From assembly GCA_965198185.1 (NCBI GenBank), contig CBDAOU010000002.1:1054001-1118000 (forward strand): a DNA stretch of 64,000 nt, read 5' to 3'. A model generated the notes under the pieces. It saw only the letters and a list, made by a program, of their open reading frames with translations, was not told the origin of the DNA and made no database searches. Origin of the DNA: JAJECS01 sp965198185. Lineage in GTDB: Bacteria > Chloroflexota > UBA11872. The position numbers were made by a program, and so were the translations under genes. Positions 8,434 through 16,554 of the stretch are shown piece by piece (the first letter of the stretch is position 1; each line of letters begins with the position of its first letter).

Positions 8434-9607
8434 GAAAGCTCTGAACAACCGGCACCGCTGAGCGCCGGGGTGCTGGTGGTGTGTGGTGATCGGGGCCTGG
8501 GGCGGTGATCGGGGCCGATCCGCCCTGTCACCCACGGGTGGGCCCGTCCGCGCCCCGCGGCAGGGCGCAGGCCTCCCACTTACGCGGGCGCGGCGCGCTC
8601 CGCCAGCAACAGATTCGCCAGCCCAAACAACAGGCAGAGCCGGTTGCGGTTCTTCGCCAGGCCCCGATAGCGCACCGTCGCGTAGCCGAAGTGGCGCTTC
8701 ACGTACAGGAACGGATGCTCGACCTTCGCCCGGATCGCCGCCTTGCGCCGCTCGACCTGCGCGGCCACACTGCCCGGTGGCAAGCGGCGCCGCTGCCCGG
8801 GCCGCAGCGCCACCTGCCAGTCCATCGCCCGGCCGCGGTGCTCCGGGCGTCGCGCCACGCCCTGATACCCCGCGTCGCCCCACACCCGCGTCTCGCTCCC
8901 GTGGAGGAGCTGCGGCACCTGCGTCACGTCCGCCACGTGCGCCGCGGTCGTCGCCACGCGGTGCACCAACCCCGTCGCGGCATCCACCCCGATGTGCGCC
9001 TTCATCCCGAAGTACCACTGGTTCCCCTTCTTGGCCTGATGCATCTCGGGGTCCCGCTGCTGGGCGCGGTTCTTGGTCGACGCCGGGGCGTCGATGATGG
9101 TCGCGTCCACGATCGTGCCTTCCCGCAGCCGCACGCCCTGTGCCGCCAGGTGCCGGGTGATCTCCGCCAGCAGCGCCTCGCCCAGGTCATGCTGTTCCAG
9201 CAGGTGCCGAAAGTTCAGGATCGTCGTCTCGTCGGGCAGCGGCCCCCGCACCGACACCCCCACGAAGCGCTGGATGGACGCGATCTCATAGAGCGCGTCC
9301 TCCATCGCCGGGTCGCTGAGGTTGTAAAACAGCTGCACGCAGTGAATCCGCAACATCACCGACAACGGATAGGGCGGCCGCCCGCACTCGCCGGTGGGGT
9401 ACACCGGGCGAATCCGCTGCTCCAGCCGCTGCCACGGAATCAAGCCGTCCATCCGCTGCAGAAAGCGCTCCCGCCGGGTCTGGCGCTTCTTGCCCTCGTA
9501 CTCCACATCGGCAAATGATCGCTGCGGGTGCATCGCGTTTCCTCACCGGCGCCGGTTGCCCGCCAGCATAGGTCCTACCGCAACTGCAGGGCTTATTCAG
9601 ACCATCC
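8434..9607 (-). mobile_element. IS5-family-like insertion sequence
   Basis: One transposase gene (8580-9533) lies between imperfect terminal inverted repeats: GAAAGCTCTGAACAA at 8434-8448 and, inverted, GGATGGTCTGAATAA (complement of 9593-9607). They share the core TCTGAA(C/T)AA. The outer tetramers are TTAG at 8430-8433 and CTAG at 9608-9611, close to the YTAR target that IS5 relatives duplicate but not an exact duplication. The boundaries are therefore estimates. A 13-base direct repeat (GGTGATCGGGGCC at 8485-8497 and 8504-8516) lies between the left end and the transposase gene. Confidence 0.7.
8580..9533 (-). CDS. IS5-family transposase
   Basis: A 317-residue DDE transposase, full length for the IS5 family and without visible damage. 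The N-terminal part (QRMDGLIPWQRLEQRIRPVYP, then GRPPYPLSVMLRIHCVQLFY) is the DUF772-type DNA-binding region. The first catalytic Asp is in GTIVDATIIDAP, the second in RVWGDAGYQG, and the Glu in IRAKVEHPFLYVK, followed by the typical RYRGLAKNRNRL. The ATG at 9533 (MHPQRSFADVEYEGKK) is the natural start. The element appears intact enough to be active. It is inserted between the PhyH gene and the permease remnant, with its right end only about 22 bases beyond the stop of the remnant. Confidence 0.92.
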   Translation of the reverse strand: MHPQRSFADVEYEGKKRQTRRERFLQRMDGLIPWQRLEQRIRPVYPTGECGRPPYPLSVMLRIHCVQLFYNLSDPAMEDALYEIASIQRFVGVSVRGPLPDETTILNFRHLLEQHDLGEALLAEITRHLAAQGVRLREGTIVDATIIDAPASTKNRAQQRDPEMHQAKKGNQWYFGMKAHIGVDAATGLVHRVATTAAHVADVTQVPQLLHGSETRVWGDAGYQGVARRPEHRGRAMDWQVALRPGQRRRLPPGSVAAQVERRKAAIRAKVEHPFLYVKRHFGYATVRYRGLAKNRNRLCLLFGLANLLLAERAAPA

Positions 9608-9628
9608 CTAGGAATCGCTCGCGCGGCG

Positions 9629-10225
9629 CTAGGACCCTTTCGTCTCGAGACGTACCCGCGGATCGATATATGTATAGAGCACGTCGACGAGCAGGTTCGC
9701 CACGGCATAGATAACGGCTGAAATCAGGACCAGACCCTGCACGACCGGATAGTCGCGGTCGATGATGGCGTCGATCAGCCGCAGTCCCAGCCCCTGGCGG
9801 TGGAACACTGCCTCAATGATGACCGCGCCGGCCAGCAAGCCGCCAAATTCAAGGCCAATGACGGTGACCACCGGAATCAGGGCGTTGCGCAAGGCGTGCC
9901 CCATCACCACCACGCGCTCCTTCAGTCCTTTCGACCGTGCGGTGCGCAGGTAGTCGCGCGAAAGCACGTCGAGCATCGATGAGCGGGTGAGTCGCGCCAG
10001 GATGGCGGATGCGGCCGTGCCCAGGGTGAGCGCCGGCACGATCAATTCCTTGCCATAGCCGTTGGAAACCGCCGGCAGCATGCCGCCGACCTTGGGATTC
10101 CATGGCTTGAGGCCAATGGGTACCGCCTTGTCGAGGTTGTGGATGTCGATGCCCGGCGCGCGATTCGCGGGAGCGTCCCAGATAGCCGTGCAGCCGCGCA
10201 AGCTTCCCGCCTGCCAGATTGACAT
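9629..10225 (-). pseudogene. 5'-truncated DppB-type ABC permease remnant
   Basis: The frame encodes only the C-terminal part of a peptide-type permease, from about VGGMLPAVSNGYGKELIVPA onward, through the EAA loop (DYLRTARSKGLKERVVVMGH) to VLYTYIDPRVRL. Compared with the two full-length relatives in this window (13468-14439 and 21730-22704, 323-324 residues) it lacks the first 180 or so residues, including the first three or four TM helices and the ligand-channel domain. The 40 residues before the homologous part do not match. No missing half is found upstream on the same strand: a divergent permease gene starts at 10398. It is therefore a remnant, perhaps from rearrangement of the same transporter. 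The nearby IS lies at its 3' side and does not explain the 5' loss. Confidence 0.75.
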
Positions 10226-10397
10226 GACCGCACGCCGCAGCTACGTTCCAGTCCGAGGAAACGGCTCGTGCAGAGCGGCGCGTCGGCGACTCTTCGCGCA
10301 GTCGAGCACCCGCGGTGACGCACGGTCGAGTTGAAAATCAGCTAGCGACGGCGCCCGCAGCGAAGCCTGCTGAGCCTTGACGGTCTAAGGAGCGCGC

Positions 10398-11333
10398 GTG
10401 GCGACCAATCGCCAGACAACGGCAACCATTCAAGCGGCGGACGACCCATTCGAGTCGCGGCCGCCGCGCAGCGAGTGGCAGATGTCCTTGCGCCGCTTTC
10501 GCCGCCACAAAGCGGCCGTCCTCGGGCTGGCGATCCTGATCATCATCAGCCTGGGCGCGATATTCGCGGACGTCATCGCCATTGAGCCCGAGGACATCTT
10601 CTTCAGCTTCGATGAGCTACAGACCAAGAAATGGCTGCCGCCGCTGACCGACGGCCACCTGATGGGCACTGACGACATCGGACGCGATGTTTTCAGCCGC
10701 GTGGTCCGCGGCGCCCGCGTGTCGCTGCGGATCGGCTTCTTCGCGGTCGCCATCGCAAGCGTTGCGGGCACGCTGATCGGTCTCGCCGCCGGCTACTTCG
10801 GCGGCTGGATCGACCAGGTGATCAGCCGGATCATCGACGTGATGCTGGCCTTCCCGGGAATATTGCTGGCGATTGCGATCTTGGCGTCGCTTGGACCGAG
10901 CCTGTTTAACGCCATGGTGGCCCTGGGGCTGGCGGGAATTCCCGGCTATGGGCGCGTCGTCCGCGGCGCCACGCTGGCCACGCGAGAGCTCGTCTATATC
11001 CGCGCCGCCCAGGCCACCGGCCTGCGCGATTCACGCATCATCTTGCAGCACATCCTGCCCAACGTGTTGAGCCCGATCCTGATCATGGTGACGTTGGGCC
11101 TCGGCGGCGCGATCCTCGCCGCGTCCGCGCTGGGCTTCCTCGGACTGGCAGCCGACCCGCCAACTCCCGAGTGGGGCAGCGAGTTGAATCAATCCCGCGC
11201 CTATCTCCGGACGGCGTGGTGGGTATCGACCTCCAACGGGTTAGCAATCGCCGTCACAGTTCTGTCGGTTAACATGGTCGGCGATGGTCTGCGCGAGGCG
11301 CTTGATCCACAGGCCAGCGCGTGGGCGCAGTAA
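10398..11333 (+). CDS. Peptide-type ABC transporter permease (DppC family)
   Basis: A 311-residue inner-membrane permease with a cytoplasmic N-terminal tail and about six TM helices. The first helix is near residues 40-60 (AAVLGLAILIIISLGAIFAD), followed by the OppC_N region and GTDDIGRDVFSRVVRGARVS. The ATPase-contacting EAA loop is near residues 205-225 (ELVYIRAAQATGLRDSRII). The start is GTG 10398, fixed by an AAGGAG eight bases upstream. It is the first gene of a set (this gene, the binding protein at 11435, the DppB-type permease at 13468). No ATPase gene accompanies it, so the import ATPases must come from elsewhere. The substrate may be a peptide, oligosaccharide or opine; the sugar-metabolic neighbours hint at a carbohydrate. 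Confidence 0.88.
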   Translation: MATNRQTTATIQAADDPFESRPPRSEWQMSLRRFRRHKAAVLGLAILIIISLGAIFADVIAIEPEDIFFSFDELQTKKWLPPLTDGHLMGTDDIGRDVFSRVVRGARVSLRIGFFAVAIASVAGTLIGLAAGYFGGWIDQVISRIIDVMLAFPGILLAIAILASLGPSLFNAMVALGLAGIPGYGRVVRGATLATRELVYIRAAQATGLRDSRIILQHILPNVLSPILIMVTLGLGGAILAASALGFLGLAADPPTPEWGSELNQSRAYLRTAWWVSTSNGLAIAVTVLSVNMVGDGLREALDPQASAWAQ

Positions 11334-11434
11334 GATAACGGTATTCAACTAAGCCTAGCTTCAGCGACGGCTTTTGGCGCTGTCCCAGCCGGTGAGCGCT
11401 GCGGATGGCGAGTGACTGTCAGAGGAGGTATCCG

Positions 11435-13414
11435 ATGGGGAGTAACGGAGCTATGACGCGGCGCAAGGTGATGCGCGGCGGATTGGTAGCCCTTGCCGGC
11501 GGCGTCGGCGCGGCGGCAATTGCCGCCTGCGGCGAGGCGGAGGTCGTCGAGAAGACCGTGACGGTGACCGTCACCGAGATCAAAGAGGTGATCAAGGAAG
11601 TCCCGGTCGAAGTCCCGGTCACCAAGGAAATCGAGGTCGAGCGGGTCGTCGTCAAGGAAGTCCCGGTCGAGACGATCAGGGAAGTTGCGGTCGAGACGAT
11701 CAAAGAGGTTGAGGTCGAGAGGATCGTCGAGAAGGAAGTCATCAAGGAAGTCGTCCTCGAGAAGGTCGTGGTCGAGGAGAAGTTTGTCGAGCGTGCCCAG
11801 GAGCTGGTTCCCGGCATCAACGTCTTCAGCTACCCCGACGTCATTCCGCTGGGCCCCTACAACCCAACCGTCGGCGGCGAGGTGAGCTACCCGACGTTCG
11901 GCAACGCCAACAGCTATCACCCGCTGCGCGCCGCCAGCCGTGCATCGGTTGAAATCGGCAACATGATCCATGAGCCGCTGTACACGCTGGGCGCGGGAAA
12001 CGACTTCGCCCCACTCCTGGCCGCCGGCGCGGAGGTACAAGACGACCGCACGCAATGGCGCATTCGTCTGCGCAACGACGTGGTCTTCCACAATGACGAG
12101 CCGTTCAACGCGGACACTGTGATCTCGAACTTTGAGGAGATTTTCGACGAAAGCATCGTTCGCGGCGGCATCGTCGGATTCGCGAACGAGCTTGATCGGG
12201 TCGAGAAAGTCGACGACTTTACGGTCGACTTCTTCACCAAGATTCCAAACGCGATCTTCCTCAAGCCGCTAACCCGCGGCTATCGGCCGTGGCCGCTGGT
12301 GGCCAAGGAGATGGGCGAGGACTTCGACTTCAACCCGATCGGCACCGGCCCCTTCAAGTTCGAAAGCTGGACCGACAACGTCGAGCTCGTCGGCACGCGG
12401 TTCGACAAGTACGGCTGGGCGCCGTGGTATTCCGCGAACCAGGGACCCGCGTACGCGGATCGAGCCGTGGGGAAGGTCCTGTCGAACGACAGCACGGCGC
12501 GGATCAACGCGATGGAAGCGGGCGAGGTCAGCTTCCTGCTCCATTTCGTGTTCCCGCACGTGCAGCGCATCTCGACGAACCCCAGCTTCCGGGTTCTGGG
12601 CATCTTGAACGAGGGCATGCCGCAGTACATGCCGATCAACACGCAGCTCTTCCCGACGGACGACGTCGAGGTTCGCCGCGCGATGATCGAAGGCATTGAC
12701 CGCCGGACGGTCACCGTGCGCGCCAACGGCGGCGTGCCGCCGGTGGTCGTCAGCAACTGCCTGACGTCGGAGGCCGTCAAGGGCTACAACCCGGAGGTCA
12801 ACGACCTATACACCTTCGACGTGGTCAAGGCCCAGGCTCGGCTAGACGCCGCCGGCTGGACGCTCCGCGACGACGGCTTCCGTTACAACGCGGAAGGCCA
12901 GTTGCTGGAGATCGTCTTCCCGGACACCGGCTACCCCGTGCGCGAGCTGTTCAAGCTCGACGTCGAGCAGTCGCTCGGCATCTCGGTGCAGATTCCGCGA
13001 ATGGAAGGCAGCACGTTCAACGAGCAGATGCAGAACGGCGCCTTCCACGCCGGGTACGTGGGCATTGGCGGGCCGGACGGCGACGTGCTGTGGGACCGCT
13101 TCCACACGTCCGTCTACGGGCTGCCGGGCCGCGCCTACTCGCGCTGGATGTACACCGACCCGCCCGGAGAGGCCACGCCAGGCGTGGAGCTGGATGCACT
13201 CCTCGACGGCGCCCGGATCGAGTTCGACCCGGCCAAGCAGATTGAGCTGTGGCAGCGTGCGTCCCACATCATCATGGACAACGCGCTGATGATTCCGTTC
13301 GTCACGGAGTTCCTCAGCTGGATCGCCAACACCGATATCGTCGGCGGCAACCTCTTTGTCGGCAACTTCGCGCTGCCGATCTGGAGCGACTGGTACGACA
13401 AGCGGGTTGGCTAG
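11435..13414 (+). CDS. Family 5 ABC solute-binding lipoprotein with charged repeat linker
   Basis: A 659-residue extracellular binding protein. The GAGGAGG at 11422-11428 sets the start at ATG 11435 (MGSNGAMTRRKVMRGG). The signal has a TRRKVM twin-arginine-like motif and ends in a lipobox AAIAAC, so it is probably a membrane-anchored lipoprotein. Residues about 38-125 form a linker of alternating Val/Glu/Lys units (EVIKEVPVEVPVTKEIEVE and similar), then the family 5 (DppA/OppA-like) domain starts near VGGEVSYPTFGNANSYHPL. Domain markers include WRIRLRNDVVFHNDEPFNADTV and NPIGTGPFKFESW. It sits between the two permease genes; the order C-SBP-B is mirrored in the 21730-25755 cluster. The ligand cannot be read from the sequence. 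Confidence 0.88.
   Translation: MGSNGAMTRRKVMRGGLVALAGGVGAAAIAACGEAEVVEKTVTVTVTEIKEVIKEVPVEVPVTKEIEVERVVVKEVPVETIREVAVETIKEVEVERIVEKEVIKEVVLEKVVVEEKFVERAQELVPGINVFSYPDVIPLGPYNPTVGGEVSYPTFGNANSYHPLRAASRASVEIGNMIHEPLYTLGAGNDFAPLLAAGAEVQDDRTQWRIRLRNDVVFHNDEPFNADTVISNFEEIFDESIVRGGIVGFANELDRVEKVDDFTVDFFTKIPNAIFLKPLTRGYRPWPLVAKEMGEDFDFNPIGTGPFKFESWTDNVELVGTRFDKYGWAPWYSANQGPAYADRAVGKVLSNDSTARINAMEAGEVSFLLHFVFPHVQRISTNPSFRVLGILNEGMPQYMPINTQLFPTDDVEVRRAMIEGIDRRTVTVRANGGVPPVVVSNCLTSEAVKGYNPEVNDLYTFDVVKAQARLDAAGWTLRDDGFRYNAEGQLLEIVFPDTGYPVRELFKLDVEQSLGISVQIPRMEGSTFNEQMQNGAFHAGYVGIGGPDGDVLWDRFHTSVYGLPGRAYSRWMYTDPPGEATPGVELDALLDGARIEFDPAKQIELWQRASHIIMDNALMIPFVTEFLSWIANTDIVGGNLFVGNFALPIWSDWYDKRVG
11540..11800 (+). 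repeat. In-frame V/E/K linker repeat of the binding protein
   Basis: A degenerate repeat of GAGGTCGTCGAGAAG / AAGGAAGTCCCGGTCGAG type units, about 12-24 bases each, encoding the alternating hydrophobic-charged linker of the solute-binding lipoprotein. It is coding, in frame and irregular in unit length, so not a CRISPR array. A similar run lies at 24430-24640 in the opposite orientation. Confidence 0.7.
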
Positions 13415-13467
13415 CCGAGAGGAACTGGCGCATAGCACTGGGTAGCTAGAGGGGATCAGGCGCAGGC

Positions 13468-14439
13468 ATGGGTGGATACATCGCCCGACGCCTCCTTTAC
13501 ACGATTCCGGTCGTGTTGGGAGTGCTGATCGTGACGTTCATCCTCCTGCGCCTGATCCCGGGCGACCCGGTCGACTTGTTCTATCTCGGCGCCCAGGATC
13601 CCTCCGGCACCGTCTCGTTCGTCGTTACGCCGACCCAAAAGGGTGCCTACGACGCCCTGCGCAAGGAATTCAATCTCGACAAGCACATCGTGCACCAGTT
13701 CTTCATCTATGTGTGGAACTTCGCCCGCGGCGACTTGGGCAAATCGATTCGGTCGCAGCGCCCGATCAACGAGATCATCGGCGATCACTGGCCCGCAACA
13801 ATCCAGTTAACGATGGCCGGAATGGCCGTCGCGCTCGTGGTCGGCATTAGCGCCGGCGTGATCTCGGCGATTCGGAGCCACACGTGGGTGGACTATGCCG
13901 CGCAGGGCTTTGCCGTGTTCGGCGTCTCCATTCCGAGCTTCTTCCTGGGCGTTGTGCTGGTGATGGTCTTTAGTGTCGGACTCGGCTGGCTGCCGGCAAT
14001 CTCCAACGGCCACGGCAAGGAACTCATCCTGCCGGGAATCACGCTGGGCACGGCCGCGTCGGCGATCCTCGCCCGGTTGATGCGTTCCTCCATGCTGGAC
14101 GTGCTGTCGCGCGACTACATCCGCACGGCGCGCGCCAAGGGCCTCCGCGAGCGCGCCGTGATCTGGCTGCATGCGCTGCGCAACGCGCTGATCCCCGTGG
14201 TCACAGTCGCCGGGCTGGAGTTCGGCGGCCTGCTCGCCGGCACGGTGATCATCGAAGTGGTGTTCATCCGCCAGGGGCTCGGGTTCCAGCTCATCGACGC
14301 CATCACCCAGCGCGACTATCCCGTCGTTCAGGGGCTGGTGATGCTCGCGGCAATCCTGTACGCGGGCATGAATCTCTTCGTCGACGTGCTGTATACGTAT
14401 ATCGATCCGCGCGTCCGGCTTATTCGCTCGTCCGTCTAG
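13468..14439 (+). CDS. Peptide-type ABC transporter permease (DppB family)
   Basis: A full-length 323-residue permease. The N-terminal TM helix (RLLYTIPVVLGVLIVTFILL) is followed by the RLIPGDPVD motif that marks DppB/OppB proteins, an extracytoplasmic loop, four or five further helices, and the EAA loop (DYIRTARAKGLRERAVIW). It ends VLYTYIDPRVRLIRSSV. It starts at ATG 13468, 53 bases after the binding-protein gene. Together with the DppC-type protein it would form the channel. Very similar to the protein at 21730-22704 on the other strand and to the truncated copy at 9629-10225. Confidence 0.9.
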   Translation: MGGYIARRLLYTIPVVLGVLIVTFILLRLIPGDPVDLFYLGAQDPSGTVSFVVTPTQKGAYDALRKEFNLDKHIVHQFFIYVWNFARGDLGKSIRSQRPINEIIGDHWPATIQLTMAGMAVALVVGISAGVISAIRSHTWVDYAAQGFAVFGVSIPSFFLGVVLVMVFSVGLGWLPAISNGHGKELILPGITLGTAASAILARLMRSSMLDVLSRDYIRTARAKGLRERAVIWLHALRNALIPVVTVAGLEFGGLLAGTVIIEVVFIRQGLGFQLIDAITQRDYPVVQGLVMLAAILYAGMNLFVDVLYTYIDPRVRLIRSSV

Positions 14440-14454
14440 CGGGCAACTCCCCGC
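14439..14454. terminator. Possible terminator hairpin between convergent genes
   Basis: GCGGG at 14439-14443 pairs with CCCGC at 14450-14454 around a six-base loop, directly at the stop of the permease gene and before the convergent enolase-superfamily gene (ends 14512). There is no T-run, so this is tentative. Confidence 0.3.
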
Positions 14455-14511
14455 AACGCAGCCGCCGCGAAGCGCTCAGCCTGGGCGCCCTCAGACGCCG
14501 CCGGACGCGAG

Positions 14512-15693
14512 CTAGAAGTTCGTGTACGAGCCGTCGCGGCGGTGGAGCAGCGTCGAATTCCAGGGGCGAAGCGCCTGGCTCGCCGCGACTTCCTCGTCAA
14601 CCGCAATGCCCAATCCCGGCTCGGTGGGCAACGGGTACCAGGTGCCGTCGATCTCGACCTGCTTGGGATAGATCGCGCGCCGCTCGGGCGTCGCGTCGGA
14701 ATTGTCTTCGCCCCCGGGCCCGCGCGGGGGTGTGCGCACCTCCAGCCAGGCGCAATTGGGAATGGCCGCCAGGAAGTGCACCGACGCGGCCGTGCACAGC
14801 GGGCCGACCGGGTTGTGCGGCATGACGTCGATGTAGTGCGCCTCGCACCAGGCGGCGACCTTCAGCGCTTCCGTGAATCCCCCGACGTTGCAGATGTCAA
14901 TGCGCATGAAGTTCGCGAGCCCACGCTCGATATACGGCAGCGCCTGCCACTTGCTCTCAAATTCCTCGCCGATGGCGAAGGGCACGTCCGTCATCGATCG
15001 CAGCGCTTCGTAGGCCTCGGGCGTCTGGTCGCGGATCGGCTCCTCGAGGAAGTCGAGCGCCGCGCGCGGGAGCCGCTGGCAGAACGACGCCGCTTCGGCC
15101 ACCGTCAAGCGGTGGTGGTAGTCCAGGCCCAGCACCGGCGCCTGGCCGAGGGCTTCGCGCACCCGGATGACCCACTCCGCGGTAAGGCCGATGGACTCGC
15201 GCGGTTCGAAGAGCCGCCCATCCTCGCCGGCATCGGCGGTGCCCAGGCCCAGCCGGATGGCCGGCCAACCCTCCCCGTGCAGCTGTAGGACATCCTCGAC
15301 CAGCTCGGGGCCATACGGCGCGGAAGCGGTGGCGAAGCCCGGGACGAAATCGCGGTGCTTCCCGCCAAGGAGCTCGTAGACGGGCACGCCAAGCGCCTTG
15401 CCCTTGAGGTCGTGCAGGGCGATGTCGATGGCCGAAATCGCCGCGGTTAGGACGCGCCCGCCCTCGAAATACTGACTGCGATAGAGCTCTTGCCAGAGGG
15501 CGCCGATTTGCATTGGGTCGCGTCCGATCAGGAAGTCGCGAAAGTGCCGCACCGCGCCCTCCACCGCCCACTCGCGCGCCGACATGCCGGAGCAGCCCCA
15601 GCCCTCGAGGCCCGAGTCGGTCTCGACCTTGACGATGGTTTCGGCGCGCGGCCCGCCCCAGGGCAGATAGGTCTTGACGTCGCTGATGATCAT
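14512..15693 (-). CDS. Enolase-superfamily (mandelate racemase/sugar-acid dehydratase) protein
   Basis: A 393-residue member of the mandelate racemase/muconate-lactonizing family. The capping domain occupies about residues 1-125 (ETIVKVETDSGLEGWGCSG, then SAIDIALHDLKGKALGVP). The barrel carries three metal ligands: Asp in VLGLDYHHRL, Glu in LDFLEEPI and Glu in FAIGEEFES. VMPHNPVGP supplies the His typical of galactonate/mannonate-dehydratase-like members. It probably dehydrates an acid sugar or epimerises one, but the specific sugar is unknown. The start is ATG 15693. It sits convergent with the transporter genes, consistent with a role in catabolism of an imported carbohydrate. There is no adjacent KDG kinase/aldolase. 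Confidence 0.85.
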   Translation of the reverse strand: MIISDVKTYLPWGGPRAETIVKVETDSGLEGWGCSGMSAREWAVEGAVRHFRDFLIGRDPMQIGALWQELYRSQYFEGGRVLTAAISAIDIALHDLKGKALGVPVYELLGGKHRDFVPGFATASAPYGPELVEDVLQLHGEGWPAIRLGLGTADAGEDGRLFEPRESIGLTAEWVIRVREALGQAPVLGLDYHHRLTVAEAASFCQRLPRAALDFLEEPIRDQTPEAYEALRSMTDVPFAIGEEFESKWQALPYIERGLANFMRIDICNVGGFTEALKVAAWCEAHYIDVMPHNPVGPLCTAASVHFLAAIPNCAWLEVRTPPRGPGGEDNSDATPERRAIYPKQVEIDGTWYPLPTEPGLGIAVDEEVAASQALRPWNSTLLHRRDGSYTNF

Positions 15694-15851
15694 GGCGGAC
15701 TCGCTTTCCTATGGCCCGGCGGCGACGCCGCGATCCGCGTGGATGGCAGCACTCACCCTATGCCGGCGGCTCATGGTCCAACGTAGCGCGTTACCGGCCG
15801 CCGAGCCGCCCGGGCACTCGGCGACCGGGCCGGATCCCGGCAGCCCTCGAT

Positions 15852-16460
15852 CTATCGAGCGGCAATGCCCTGACGCCAACAGTCCGGGAGGGGATCGCCA
15901 ACGCCGATGCCCTCAAACGTGCTTCGACGCCGCATAACCGACCCGAGGAGCACGCCCCGCGACCAGCCATGGCACGACAGGAAGTCAGTGGCGGGCGCCG
16001 CGCCCTGGTCAACGAATCCCGCGAGGTCCTCTTGGAGGCGGAAGCAAGTCTCTGATTGCTCGTCGGGGGGAATGCGGTAGCTCACGCACCCGAGGTCCTC
16101 ATCGTCAGGGTGGATGCGCTTGGCCGTCACGACGTATTCGGACCGTGGCCCGAGAATGTTTTGGTACCAGCCACGCCCCCAGATGGTGCGCTCCGGGTGG
16201 TCGGTGTCGATGGTCACGAAAAAAGCCAGCGGCAGCGCCAGACCCAGCGCAGCGCCCGCGAGACCCATCGACGCCTTCCAAGGCCAGCGCGCTTGCAGGC
16301 GCCTCGCCGCGTTGACGGCAAGGATCATCCCCACCAGCCCGGTCACGATGAGGAAAATGGGCACGACCCACCCGGCCGACCGCACGCCAACCGTCAAGAG
16401 CGCCGCGATCGCCGCCGCCACGAACCCCCAGGCGATCCAGACGAACCGATTGGTGGTCAC
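15852..16460 (-). CDS. Hypothetical membrane protein
   Basis: A 202-residue protein, not recognised. The GTG at 16460 has a TGGAG site at a suitable distance. Residues about 7-28, 31-50 and 66-84 form three hydrophobic segments (IAWGFVAAAIAALLTVGV; VVPIFLIVTGLVGMILAV; GLAGAALGLALPLAFFVT). The remaining 115 residues are a soluble, likely extracytoplasmic domain with three Cys residues (GCVSYRIP, ETCFRLQ, SCHGWSR). The tail after about residue 170 is low-information and the stop may be imposed by drift. It lies between the enolase-family and glycosidase-like genes with about 95-160 base gaps on either side. Confidence 0.55.
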   Translation of the reverse strand: MTTNRFVWIAWGFVAAAIAALLTVGVRSAGWVVPIFLIVTGLVGMILAVNAARRLQARWPWKASMGLAGAALGLALPLAFFVTIDTDHPERTIWGRGWYQNILGPRSEYVVTAKRIHPDDEDLGCVSYRIPPDEQSETCFRLQEDLAGFVDQGAAPATDFLSCHGWSRGVLLGSVMRRRSTFEGIGVGDPLPDCWRQGIAAR

Positions 16461-16554
16461 GGGCTTCTCCAGGGAAGAGGCGGATCAACGGCGCCGATGG
16501 ACCAAACTCCGCTCCATGCTACGAATCACCGTCGCCCGCTGCGCCGGGCGCGGC

